15,297 bases of DNA from a bacterium (GCA_026713745.1 JAPONU010000204.1:1-15297); one strand, 5' to 3'. Counted from the stretch's first letter, positions 8,941 to 15,297 are shown. Notes: generated by a model not told the origin, from the letters alone. A program made the numbers and translations.

Positions 8941-9129
8941 CGGAGGTGGACGGAAATCCCGTGCTGCCTGTGGCCACCGCACGACGGCGACCACTGCCGG
9001 ACCGAGACGCCCGGAAAGGCAAGCGGAGGTGGACGGGAATCCCGTGCCTCTCTGCGGCCACCGCACGACGGCGGCCGCTGCCGGCCGGCGATCGCAAAAT
9101 GGGGGGATCAGCGGAGGTGGACGGGAATC
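8941..9129. repeat. Three copies of the tRNA-Sec 3' end
   Basis: The 18-mer cggaggtggacgggaatc, the selC T-arm and 3' acceptor strand, occurs at 9112-9129 inside the tRNA. It recurs at 9024 (exact) and at 8941 (one change). The two outer copies are part of a longer similar block of about 60 bp (8941-9000 and 9024-9083). Spacings are 83 and 88 bp. In the outer copies the T-loop is shortened, so at 9024 acgggaatcccgt becomes a small inverted repeat. They are not complete tRNA genes. Confidence 0.85.
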
Positions 9130-9204
9130 GAACCCGCCGGACGGGGATCGCCCGTCCCACCCGCTTTGAAGGCGGGGGAGCCCACCAGGCGCTCGGACAC
9201 CTCC
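9112..9204 (-). tRNA. selC: tRNA-Sec (anticodon TCA)
   Basis: Selenocysteine tRNA that reads UGA, 93 nt without CCA. 5' acceptor GGAGGTGT faces 3' CCACCTCC, seven clear pairs with a mismatch at the eighth, and discriminator G. The anticodon arm is CCCGC-CTTCAAA-GCGGG, giving anticodon TCA in the same loop sequence as E. coli selC. A long variable arm (GGACGGG/CCCGTCC) follows. The T-arm GCGGG-TTCGATT-CCCGT has the same G-U closing pair as E. coli. CCA is not encoded (CTG follows). It is a serine-accepting tRNA by architecture, but the TCA anticodon excludes tRNA-Ser. It lies at the inner end of a duplicated block that also carries sigma gene remains. No selA, selB or selD is in the window. 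Confidence 0.93.
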
Positions 9205-9379
9205 GGCTGCGACCCTAGCGGGCCGATGGCAGCGCCCCGCACGCCACAAGATTCGGACGGACACGAGGTTCGGACGGCGAGCAGGTCGCGGGCGCCCGTG
9301 TCCGGGGAGGAGTGCGGCAGCTTCAACATCGCCGGAGCCTCGATCTGGCGGATGCGCTCACGGGGAGGTTGAAGTGCTC
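9133..9379. repeat. Direct repeat L flanking the RM insert
   Basis: 247-bp block matching 11678-11909: 72 nt of tRNA-Sec (71/72 identical by eye), then about 18 conserved bases (ctgcgaccctagcgggcc), a variable gap with a duplicated ttcggacgg, and the last ~110 nt of the sigma gene at roughly 86% identity. Left copy of the target duplication; here the tRNA is intact and the sigma part is broken. Confidence 0.9.
9270..9379 (-). pseudogene. Decayed 3' fragment of the sigma factor gene
   Basis: Corresponds to residues 276-311 of the sigma gene at 11799-12734 (from EHFNL to the C-terminus, region 4.2). Compared with that gene it has a one-base deletion at the Thr-Arg codons, which shifts the frame. 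Several changes alter the protein (two Arg to Pro, Ser to Leu, Ser to Pro, Pro to Ser). The stop has changed from TGA to CGA. Upstream similarity ends abruptly at 9379, where the insert begins. It is a non-functional remnant of the target duplication. Confidence 0.85.
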
Positions 9380-9389
9380 GTCAACGTGG

Positions 9390-9450
9390 GTCGCTCGAGA
9401 CGAATATCGGGAGCGACATGGGCTGCCACGCTTCGATCTCTCATCGAAGC
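9390..9450 (-). terminator. Two hairpins downstream of the restriction gene
   Basis: gcttcgat/atcgaagc (9430-9437, 9443-9450) is a perfect 8-bp stem with a 5-nt loop. gtcgctc/gagcgac (9390-9396, 9411-9417) is a perfect 7-bp stem with a 14-nt loop. They lie 69-129 nt past the endonuclease stop and next to the end of the insert. They probably act as terminators or are ends of the inserted segment; no U-run follows. Confidence 0.4.
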
Positions 9451-9518
9451 CAGGCTGACGGCCCGGAGCCGGCGCACCGGACACAATTCTGACGGCGACG
9501 CAAGGCAGTGTGGTGTAG

Positions 9519-10691
9519 TTACGAGTCGTGCTGCGCGGGTGAGTCGTCGTGCACTGCCACTGCGTGGTGTAGCTCGGGCCACCAGCCGAGCACCTTGCTG
9601 CATATGTCCGCGTACAGGCGCGCGGTCGCGCCGCCTCCCAAGGCGGCCTCCGGCGCGACGTCGAACGCGTAGTGCAACAGTGTGGGCGTGTCAGTCTTGA
9701 TCACCATGTCGATGACCAACGGGTTGGGCGAGACGCCTGCGGTCTGATCGGTGTCGAAAACGAGAATCCACGCCGTGGCTTCCTCGGTCAGCCCGACGCC
9801 CTCCGGTCGAGGCAACGATCGGAGCGCCGGATCACGAGGATCAATCTGCAACTCAGGTCCGCCGAGGTGTGGCTGCCAGGAGTTCCACACCGCACGCGGA
9901 AGCGCCAATACGGTTCCTGCGCAACTCGCGTGGAGGCCCAACTGGAACTTGAAGATCATCTGGTAGAAGGTCCGCTTGAACGTGTCGGCGATGCTTGGCC
10001 CCTGGATCGCCCTCCCCGCCCACTCGGGGTTCTCGCCGACTTGATCGGCGAAACTTGACTGGTGCAGGTCGAGCGCGTTTCGCAGCGCCGCAGTCGCCTG
10101 GCCGTACGACCCGTGGAACTCCATCGTTTGCACTTCCACGATGGCGTACCGACCGATCTCGGGATCGTTCGAACCCAGCAGCAACTCAACCATCGTGATG
10201 TCGAAAGAGAACTCCGGCGACCGGTCGGTCGGACTCAGCGAGATTTCCCCACCAAGGCGAGCGCGGAAGTAGACGAATACAGGTGCGCCGGCGGCGAGCG
10301 CAGCTCGAATGCGCAACCGTGTCGCCGGTTCGTCGAGCGTCACAGCGGCGACGATCAGCGCATGAGCATCGACGGCAACATCGAAAAGGTGACGCACAAC
10401 CTCGTTGAGCAACCCACCGTCGAGTGTGCGATACGGGCAAACCAGCCAGTCGATCGAGCCGTTGTCCACGCCATACCGCCGCGCGTCCCGGCTGGTGATC
10501 GTGCACACACCCTGGGAAGGCGTCGCCTTGATGCACTCCTCGGCTTCACCGACTGCGGCGGTCAGGAACGGACAGCGATGAGTCCGCATCGCATCCGGCG
10601 AAGCGTCGCCGAGTTGCACTTCGGGGAAGATCCGCTGCCCGAACCACTCTCCCACGTAGTGGTTCGGCTGACGCGAGCCACCCCGAGGCAT
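9519..10691 (-). CDS. NotI-like type II restriction endonuclease
   Basis: 390-aa protein, close in length to NotI (383 aa) and colinear with NotI as I recall its sequence. Shared stretches include HRCPFLTAA, GVC, DWLVCPYRTLD, LGGEISLSPTDRSPEFSFD, RYAIVEVQTMEFHGSY, FKRTFYQMIFKFQLGLHASC and AVWNSWQPHL. Four cysteines (C40, C53, C63, C85) match those that bind iron in NotI. E149, D164, E186 and Q188 sit where the PD-(D/E)XK-type active site lies. It should make double-strand breaks at a GC-rich palindrome, possibly GCGGCCGC, but specificity is not proven by the sequence. The ATG at 10691 lies inside the methyltransferase gene. No Shine-Dalgarno is seen. GC content is visibly lower than in the neighbouring genes, consistent with transfer. 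Confidence 0.88.
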   Translation of the reverse strand: MPRGGSRQPNHYVGEWFGQRIFPEVQLGDASPDAMRTHRCPFLTAAVGEAEECIKATPSQGVCTITSRDARRYGVDNGSIDWLVCPYRTLDGGLLNEVVRHLFDVAVDAHALIVAAVTLDEPATRLRIRAALAAGAPVFVYFRARLGGEISLSPTDRSPEFSFDITMVELLLGSNDPEIGRYAIVEVQTMEFHGSYGQATAALRNALDLHQSSFADQVGENPEWAGRAIQGPSIADTFKRTFYQMIFKFQLGLHASCAGTVLALPRAVWNSWQPHLGGPELQIDPRDPALRSLPRPEGVGLTEEATAWILVFDTDQTAGVSPNPLVIDMVIKTDTPTLLHYAFDVAPEAALGGGATARLYADICSKVLGWWPELHHAVAVHDDSPAQHDS

Positions 10692-11631
10692 CAGGTCGAG
10701 TGCTGATCGCGGTCGCTAGGCCCCGCGCGGCAACTTCCGCGAACGATTCAGCCAACTCGAAGCCAATGGCGGTCCGCCCATACTCGGCTGCGATCGTGAG
10801 CGCACGTCCGGTGCCGCAGAACGGGTCAAGGACCACGCCGCCGACCGGCGATGACGACAGGATGCGGGGTCGAATCAGGTCCGGCGGAAACGTCGCCGAG
10901 TGTCCGTGCGCACCCGAACGAGCATTGACGGTCACCACGTCCCGACCACCGGGCTCGGTCTCATTCAGGTCGTAGAAGTAAGCGGCCCGACCCTCGCTCG
11001 GCCGGCGAACGAAGTGGAACAAGTGCTCGTGGGCAAGCCGGAGGCGATCCTTCTCAGGACGGGGCGGAACGTTAGGCTTCGACCAAATGAGATCGTTCCG
11101 CAGAATCCAGCGACGACCCTGCATCGAGATCGCGAACCGTGCCGGCACCATCAGCAACTGCTTCTCCTGTCGGTAGTCGCCCATCGGCGTGCGCCGCCTG
11201 ACCCGGCGCGTGTCACCGAGACCTTGCCTCCCCTCGGGGCGGATGCTCGCCCAACGCGCAAAGTAGGTGTCGCCGATATTGACCCAGACGTTTCCGGCGG
11301 GCTTCAGAACAGGGCGTGCTCGGTCGAACCACTCGGCCAGGTGAGCGGCGTACCAGTCGGGCGTCGGTTCAAGGCCCAACATGCCACCGTTCGCTCGGTA
11401 CCAGTCGTACGGAGGGGCGACATCAAGCGACTCACCCTCACGACGCCACGCATCCTGAATCGCCCAGTTGTGATCCTCCTGCCCTGCGTACACTCGTTGG
11501 CACCAGTACGGGGGGCTCGTCACGATCAAGTCCACCGACGAATCAGGGAGCTTCCCGATCAGATCGAATGCATCGCCGCAGTAGACCTCCGATCCTCGGG
11601 GTGCCGACGTGTCTGCGGACCGACCACTCAT
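10546..11631 (-). CDS. Beta-class DNA methyltransferase (probable N4-cytosine)
   Basis: 361-aa SAM-dependent DNA methyltransferase, the protective half of the RM pair. Motif IV TSPPYW (residues 38-43) comes first and the SAM-binding motif I DPFCGTG (269-275) last, the beta-class order. S-P-P-Y rather than D-P-P-Y favours N4-cytosine over N6-adenine. FELAESFAEVAARGL closes the conserved core, and the last ~55 residues are an unconserved basic tail overlapping the endonuclease gene. The ATG at 11631 is chosen because TATTGT ends eight bases upstream, suggesting a leaderless start. A GTG at 11661 adds ten residues and remains possible. The gene starts about 45 nt inside the insert boundary. The family is secure; the target is inferred to match the neighbouring nuclease. 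Confidence 0.9.
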   Translation of the reverse strand: MSGRSADTSAPRGSEVYCGDAFDLIGKLPDSSVDLIVTSPPYWCQRVYAGQEDHNWAIQDAWRREGESLDVAPPYDWYRANGGMLGLEPTPDWYAAHLAEWFDRARPVLKPAGNVWVNIGDTYFARWASIRPEGRQGLGDTRRVRRRTPMGDYRQEKQLLMVPARFAISMQGRRWILRNDLIWSKPNVPPRPEKDRLRLAHEHLFHFVRRPSEGRAAYFYDLNETEPGGRDVVTVNARSGAHGHSATFPPDLIRPRILSSSPVGGVVLDPFCGTGRALTIAAEYGRTAIGFELAESFAEVAARGLATAISTRPDASGWLASAEPLRGRVVRAADLPRSATRRRFAGCDADSSLSVPDRRSR

Positions 11632-11661
11632 GCGACCAACAATAGGTTCGGGGTGCGACAC

Positions 11662-11675
11662 AGCAGCGGACTGCT
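11662..11675. repeat. Small inverted repeat at the right end of the insert
   Basis: agcag-cgga-ctgct is a perfect 5-bp stem with a 4-nt loop, two bases from where tRNA-Sec similarity begins at 11678. It may be a terminal structure of the inserted DNA or chance. Confidence 0.35.
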
Positions 11676-11677
11676 AC

Positions 11678-11749
11678 CCCGCCGGACGGGGATCGCCCGT
11701 CCCGCCCGCTTTGAAGGCGGGGGAGCCCACCAGGCGCTCGGACACCTCC
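11678..11749 (-). pseudogene. Truncated tRNA-Sec copy (first 72 nt)
   Basis: Matches the intact tRNA-Sec from its 5' end through the anticodon and variable arms to the 5' strand of the T-stem, with one difference (in the variable-arm flank). It then breaks off into unrelated insert sequence. It lacks the T-loop, 3' acceptor strand and discriminator, so it cannot be a working tRNA. It is probably the original 5' half of selC before the RM insertion. Confidence 0.9.
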
Positions 11750-11909
11750 GACTGCGACCCTAGCGGGCCCCGGCCGCCGCCCCGCAGGGCGAGCAGGCTC
11801 AGACGGCCAGCAGGTCCCGGGCGCCGGTGTCCGAGGAGGGGTGCCGCAGTTTGGACATCGCCCGAGCCTCGATCTGGCGGATGCGCTCACGCGTGAGGTT
11901 GAAGTGCTC
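11678..11909. repeat. Direct repeat R flanking the RM insert
   Basis: 232-bp counterpart of 9133-9379. In this copy the sigma gene part is intact and in frame, and the tRNA part is truncated. Between the two copies lie 2,298 bp (9380-11677) holding only the two RM genes and short flanks. Confidence 0.9.
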
Positions 11910-12734
11910 CCCCACCTCCTCCAGCGTGCGCGGCTCGCCGCGGTCCAAGCCGTAGCGCAGCGTGAGAATCTCCCGCTCGCGCTCGTCCAGCGGCGCCAGC
12001 AGGCGCTTGATCTCGTCGGGCAGCAGGGCGGTGGCGGCAACCTCGAACGGTGACTCGGCCGAGCGGTCCTCCACCACGTCACCCAGTTCGGCGTCGCCGT
12101 CCTCGCGCAGCGGCTCGGAGAGCGAGAGCGGTTCGGCGGCGAAGCGCAGCGCCTCGGTCACCTTCTGCTCGGGCATCTCCACCTCTCTGGCCAACTCGCT
12201 GAGCGTGGCCGGCCGGCCGTAGCGCAACTCGAGGCGGGCACGCGCCTTCTGGAGGCGGGTGAGGGTGTCACCGGCATGCACCGGCAGGCGAATGGTGCGG
12301 CCGGTGTTGGCGATGCCGCGGGTAATGGCCTGGCGGATCCACCACGTGGCGTACGTCGAGAACTTGAATCCCTTGCGCCAGTCGAACTTCTCGACCGCGT
12401 GCATGAGACCCAGATTCCCCTCCTGCACGAGATCCAGCAGCGGCAGCCCCGAGGCCTGGTACTTCTTGGCGATCGACACCACGAGGCGCAGGTTGGACTG
12501 CACGAACTGCCGCTCGGCCGTCTCGCCCTCGGCCACCAACCGGCGCAACTCGACGCGGCGCCGGGAGTGCAACGACTTGCCCGCCCCCAACTCCTCGCGG
12601 GCTTCGACCCCGTTCTCGATCTGCTGGGCCAGCTCGACCTCGTCGTCCTTGGTGAGCAGCGTGTACTGACCGATATCGGTCAGGTAGAGACGAACAAGAT
12701 CTTCGTCGTCCCTTTCAACCCGCTCTCTCGCCAC
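11799..12734 (-). CDS. Sigma-70 family RNA polymerase sigma factor (group 1/2)
   Basis: 311-aa sigma factor that directs RNA polymerase to promoters. Region 1.2 is DLVRLYLTDIGQYTLLT with AQQIENG. Regions 2.1-2.4 span about 74-143 and include NLRLVVSIAKKY, DLVQEGNLGLMHAVEKFDW, GFKFSTYATWWIRQAITRGI. Region 3 holds RLPVHAGDTLTRLQKAR. Region 4.2 is the helix-turn-helix LEEVGEHFNLTRERIRQIEA. It is shorter than the primary sigma of streptomycetes and near Mycobacterium SigB length, lacking a long region 1.1. It could be the housekeeping or an alternative group 2 factor. The GTG at 12734 has GGGAGA eight bases upstream. Its last ~110 nt are duplicated downstream beyond the RM insert. Confidence 0.95.
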   Translation of the reverse strand: MARERVERDDEDLVRLYLTDIGQYTLLTKDDEVELAQQIENGVEAREELGAGKSLHSRRRVELRRLVAEGETAERQFVQSNLRLVVSIAKKYQASGLPLLDLVQEGNLGLMHAVEKFDWRKGFKFSTYATWWIRQAITRGIANTGRTIRLPVHAGDTLTRLQKARARLELRYGRPATLSELAREVEMPEQKVTEALRFAAEPLSLSEPLREDGDAELGDVVEDRSAESPFEVAATALLPDEIKRLLAPLDEREREILTLRYGLDRGEPRTLEEVGEHFNLTRERIRQIEARAMSKLRHPSSDTGARDLLAV

Positions 12735-12762
12735 TGACGATGTCTCCCAAAAATCAGTAGGC

Positions 12763-12777
12763 GGCCGGGTGCCGGCC
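12763..12777 (-). terminator. Hairpin with T-run before the sigma gene
   Basis: ggccgg-gtg-ccggcc is a perfect 6-bp stem with a 3-nt loop. On the minus strand it is followed after eight bases by TTTTT. It lies between the 169-aa gene and the sigma gene, so it may end the nadE transcript or sit in the sigma mRNA leader. Confidence 0.35.
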
Positions 12778-12808
12778 TCCCAAGCCTCCCCTGAACGGGA
12801 GCCGCGGG

Positions 12809-12839
12809 ATCACACTACAGAGCGCGCCGGCGCGTTCAA
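12809..12839 (-). promoter_or_regulatory. Weak candidate promoter for the sigma gene
   Basis: Minus strand TTGAAC (12834-12839) with TGTGAT (12809-12814, 19-nt spacer) or TAGTGT (12812-12817, 16-nt spacer). It lies in the only gap long enough for a separate promoter. Matches are poor. Confidence 0.25.
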
Positions 12840-12851
12840 CCGCGCAGCTGC

Positions 12852-13361
12852 TCAGCACGACAGGTCGGCGAGGCGCTGACCGAGCGTCGCCGCCGTGCGA
12901 CGCCGGCTCGGAGCCTGCGCCCGCTCGTCGAGCAATGAGTGTCCTCGCTCCTCGATGGCGCGCAGATCCTCGGCCACGATGGCACAGAACCGACCCTCGG
13001 CAACCTCGGCGATTTCACCGAGCCCGGCGGCGAAACGCTCCAGCGAGGCGCGCATCTTGGGCAGCACCACGTGGAGGAGGATGACGAGGCGATCCGACGT
13101 GCCCGTGGCAACTCCCCGGAACAATTCCTCCCAGCCCGGCGAAGGCGGCCGCACCCTCTCGGTGGCCCCCAGAGCCGGAGAGTCGGCGAGCAGCGCCTCC
13201 CAACCCCCGCTGTGTTCACCGAAGCGGCGCGCCACCTCGTACAGGTACACGGCCACTGCGGCGTCGTCCTCGTCGGTGCCCCAGAACCCCAGGGACTCGC
13301 CCAGGTGGCGCTGCAGCCAGACGTAACGCCCCAGGGCATCGTTGAGGTCCTCGATCATCAT
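12852..13361 (-). CDS. Unrecognised helical protein, possibly ferritin-like
   Basis: 169-aa soluble protein with no signal or membrane segment. It looks largely helical: MMIEDLNDALGRYVWLQRHL, then GESLGFWGTDEDDAAVAVYL and ARRFGEHSGGWEALLADSPA. The last is loosely like the H/E-containing helix of small actinobacterial ferritin-like or hydroxylase-like proteins. No metal site is convincing. A second acidic helical half follows (SLERFAAGLGEIAEV, CAIVAEDLRAIEERGH). The ATG at 13361 overlaps the nadE stop by 4 nt (ATGA), strong evidence that it is translated and coupled to nadE. An overlapping frame at 12836-13339 is rejected. Function unknown. Confidence 0.75.
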   Translation of the reverse strand: MMIEDLNDALGRYVWLQRHLGESLGFWGTDEDDAAVAVYLYEVARRFGEHSGGWEALLADSPALGATERVRPPSPGWEELFRGVATGTSDRLVILLHVVLPKMRASLERFAAGLGEIAEVAEGRFCAIVAEDLRAIEERGHSLLDERAQAPSRRRTAATLGQRLADLSC

Positions 13362-15139
13362 GACAGTGGCTCCGAGCTACTCGGTCGGCCGGTCGGGTGC
13401 TCCCGGCCTGGCAGCGCTCGGCCGCACGGCACCCAGTCCCGGGCCTCGCCCCGGTAGCGGTTCGTGATGGGCATGCGGCGGTCCTTGCCGAAGGCCTTGG
13501 GCGTCACCCGCACGCCGGGCGGACCCTGGCGGCGCTTGTACTCCGCCATGTCCACCAGCCTGCCGATCCTCCGCACCAGCTGGGGGTCCGCGCCGGCCGC
13601 GATGAGCTCACCGACGGTCTCGTCTCCCTCGACGAAGGCTCGGGCCACGGGATCCAGTGACTCGTACGGCGGCAGGCTGTCCGAGTCGCGCTGGTCGGGC
13701 CGCAGTTCGGCCGACGGCGCCTTTGCCAGCACCCGCTCGGGGATGAGCGCCCGGCCGGCGGTGAGGTTGCGCCGGCGGGCGAGTTCGTAGACCTGCACCT
13801 TCCAGACGTCGCAGATCACTGCGAACGCGCCCGCCGAGTCGCCGTAGAGCGTGGAGTAGCCGACGGCCGCCTCGGACTTGTTGCCGGTGGTGAGCACCAG
13901 CCAGCCGAACTTGTTGGCCAGCGCCATCAGCACCACGGCCCTGATGCGCGACTGCACGTTCTCCTCGGCAAGACCCGGGGCGAGCCCGGCGAAGTGCGGC
14001 GCCAGCATCTGCTCGAAGGCGTGGTGCGCCGGCTCGATGGCGATGAGGCGGCCCTCGATCCCCAGGTTCTCACAGAGCGACTCGGCATCGGCCACCGAGT
14101 GGTCCGACGAGTACCGCGACGGCATCAGCACCCCGTGCACTCGCTCGGGACCCAGGGCATCGGTGGCGACGGTCGCGACGAGCGAGGAGTCCACGCCACC
14201 GGACAAACCCACACAGACATCGCCGAAGCCGTTCTTCGTCACGTAGTCCCTCGTCGCCAACACGAGGGCCGCGTAGATCTCGTCGAGGGGATCCAGCGGC
14301 GCAGCCGGCGGTGCCACCGGCAGCGGGGCGGGCACCACCGCCGGCGGGGAACTGACGGGAATGCGCCGCAGGGCCGGCCCTCCGAGTCGCGCCGAGCCAC
14401 CCGTGCGGCCGGTCTCGGTGTCGGCGAGGAGGACCTCGGGGGCGAACGCTCCGGCCTGCGCCACGACCGTGCCGCCGGCGTCGATCACCAGCGACCGGCC
14501 GTCGAAGACCAACTCGTCCTGCCCGCCGACCAGGTTCACGTACACCACCGGGCAGCCGCTGCGGTCGATGCGCCGGCGCAGGACGTCGAGCCGTTCGTCG
14601 AGCTTGCCGGTGTTGTACGGCGAGGCGTTGACGTTGACGATCAGCTCCGCGCCACCGGCGACCAGCTGCTCGACAGCACCGCCGTCGATCCAGATGTCCT
14701 CACAGATGGAGACCCCGACCGCAACGCCGGCGATCTCGAACAGTGCCTCCGGTGTGCCCGCGCTGAAGTGGCGCTGCTCGTCGAAGACGCCGTAGTTCGG
14801 CAGTTGGGCCTTGCGCTCCATGCCGACCACGGTGCCGTTGGCGCACACCGCGGCGGCGTTGAACAGCGCTCCCCCGTCGCCGGCGACGGGCAGCCCCACG
14901 ATCGCCGCGCAGCGGCCCGTTGCCGCGGCGATCTTCTCCAGCGCGGCCCCGCAGTCCAGTGCGAACCGCGGCTTGGCCAGCAGGTCCTCCGGCGGGTAGC
15001 CGCTGACGGCCAACTCCGGGAAGACCGCCACGTCGCCGCCGCGGTCGGACACCTCCGCCAGCGCCGCGAGCATCCGCTCGACGTTGCCGTCGAGGTCGCC
15101 GACGGTGAGGTTCAGCTGGCAGATGCCAACCCGGAGCAT
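13358..15139 (-). CDS. nadE: Glutamine-dependent NAD+ synthetase
   Basis: Final step of NAD biosynthesis: nicotinate adenine dinucleotide is amidated with ATP, using ammonia from glutamine. 593 aa with two domains. The N-terminal nitrilase-like glutaminase has the triad E42 (FPELAVSGYPPEDLL), K110 (ERKAQLPNYGVFDE) and C146 (SICEDIWID). A Pro/Ala linker (about 262-285) leads to the synthetase, with the PP-loop GLSGGVDSSL (311-320) and TTGNKSEAAVGYSTLYGD (417-434). Length is typical of the two-domain type. The ATG at 15139 is used; a GTG directly before it (15142) is the alternative. No good ribosome site is seen. It lies 80 nt downstream of glnA, which makes its nitrogen donor, and overlaps the next gene by 4 nt. 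Confidence 0.96.
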   Translation of the reverse strand: MLRVGICQLNLTVGDLDGNVERMLAALAEVSDRGGDVAVFPELAVSGYPPEDLLAKPRFALDCGAALEKIAAATGRCAAIVGLPVAGDGGALFNAAAVCANGTVVGMERKAQLPNYGVFDEQRHFSAGTPEALFEIAGVAVGVSICEDIWIDGGAVEQLVAGGAELIVNVNASPYNTGKLDERLDVLRRRIDRSGCPVVYVNLVGGQDELVFDGRSLVIDAGGTVVAQAGAFAPEVLLADTETGRTGGSARLGGPALRRIPVSSPPAVVPAPLPVAPPAAPLDPLDEIYAALVLATRDYVTKNGFGDVCVGLSGGVDSSLVATVATDALGPERVHGVLMPSRYSSDHSVADAESLCENLGIEGRLIAIEPAHHAFEQMLAPHFAGLAPGLAEENVQSRIRAVVLMALANKFGWLVLTTGNKSEAAVGYSTLYGDSAGAFAVICDVWKVQVYELARRRNLTAGRALIPERVLAKAPSAELRPDQRDSDSLPPYESLDPVARAFVEGDETVGELIAAGADPQLVRRIGRLVDMAEYKRRQGPPGVRVTPKAFGKDRRMPITNRYRGEARDWVPCGRALPGREHPTGRPSSSEPLS

Positions 15140-15219
15140 CACGTCAGGCTACCGAGGGGCTCCGTAGCCGGATTCCCCGGAGGTGGCCGGTCCACCGCGG
15201 CCTGCGGCACCGGGCGCGC

Positions 15220-15297
15220 TCAGATCGAGTAGTACAACTCGTACTCCATGGGGTGCGGGCGCAGGCGGACGGTGTCGATCTCCTCCCGCTTCGCCTC
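15220..15297 (-). CDS. glnA: Glutamine synthetase, C-terminal 25 residues
   Basis: Only the end of the gene is in the window; it enters from the right edge. The translated tail EAKREEIDTVRLRPHPMEYE followed by LYYSI and a TGA stop matches the conserved C-terminus of GlnA (family pattern RPHPYEFxLYY). The enzyme makes glutamine from glutamate, ammonia and ATP. Type (I or other) cannot be judged from this fragment. The tail lacks the adenylylation-site region. Confidence 0.85.
   Translation of the reverse strand, partial: EAKREEIDTVRLRPHPMEYELYYSI

Noticed and set aside
8941..9083. Two more tRNA genes at the 18-mer copies
   Set aside because: Only the T-arm and acceptor 3' strand are present; no matching 5' half or anticodon arm precedes them.
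9112..9204. tRNA-Ser instead of tRNA-Sec
   Set aside because: The anticodon loop is CTTCAAA, giving TCA, which no serine tRNA uses. The acceptor/T-arm layout follows E. coli selC.
12836..13339. Alternative minus-strand frame overlapping the 169-aa gene
   Set aside because: The 169-aa frame has the ATGA overlap with nadE and balanced composition; the other is Arg/Ser/Pro-rich, as out-of-frame translations usually are here.
13358..15232. Long plus-strand frame opposite nadE
   Set aside because: Shadow of the nadE coding strand, with His/Arg/Gln-rich composition and no domain.

Overview
The window is GC-rich and almost entirely minus-strand coding. Gene content points to an actinobacterium: a HrdB/SigB-type sigma factor, glutamine-dependent NAD synthetase next to glnA, a Tad pilus operon with GTG starts and 4-nt overlaps, and an RsbW-like kinase. 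Gene style hints at an Acidimicrobiia-like lineage, but that placement is inference. A selenocysteine tRNA shows that the organism, or a recent ancestor, decodes UGA as Sec.

In the direction of transcription (right to left) the layout is: the 3' end of glnA; nadE; an unrecognised 169-aa protein overlapping nadE by 4 nt; a 311-aa sigma-70 factor; a truncated tRNA-Sec copy; a 2.3-kb insert carrying a DNA methyltransferase and a NotI-like restriction endonuclease; a decayed copy of the sigma factor 3' end; the intact tRNA-Sec (selC); two further partial copies of the tRNA-Sec 3' end; a 24-aa membrane peptide with its own promoter; the Tad operon tadZ-tadA-tadB-tadC-flp-tadE; a 6 x 24-bp tandem repeat; an RsbW-like ATP-binding protein; the Na+/H+ antiporter nhaA; and topA, cut by the window edge.

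The most notable region is 8.9-11.9 kb. A block made of the sigma gene 3' end plus the first 72 nt of tRNA-Sec occurs twice (9133-9379 and 11678-11909) as direct repeats around the restriction-modification (RM) pair. One repeat keeps the sigma gene whole and the other keeps the tRNA whole, so the insertion broke neither gene. No integrase or transposase is present. This is the geometry described as insertion with long target duplication for RM gene complexes in other bacteria.

The Tad operon encodes an ATPase-localisation protein, the secretion ATPase, two inner-membrane platform proteins, a Flp prepilin and one pseudopilin. The prepilin peptidase, secretin-like parts and TadF are not in the window. 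The restriction enzyme conserves the four cysteines and the active-site region recalled from NotI. The methyltransferase is a beta-class enzyme with a TSPPYW motif, so N4-cytosine methylation is likely.
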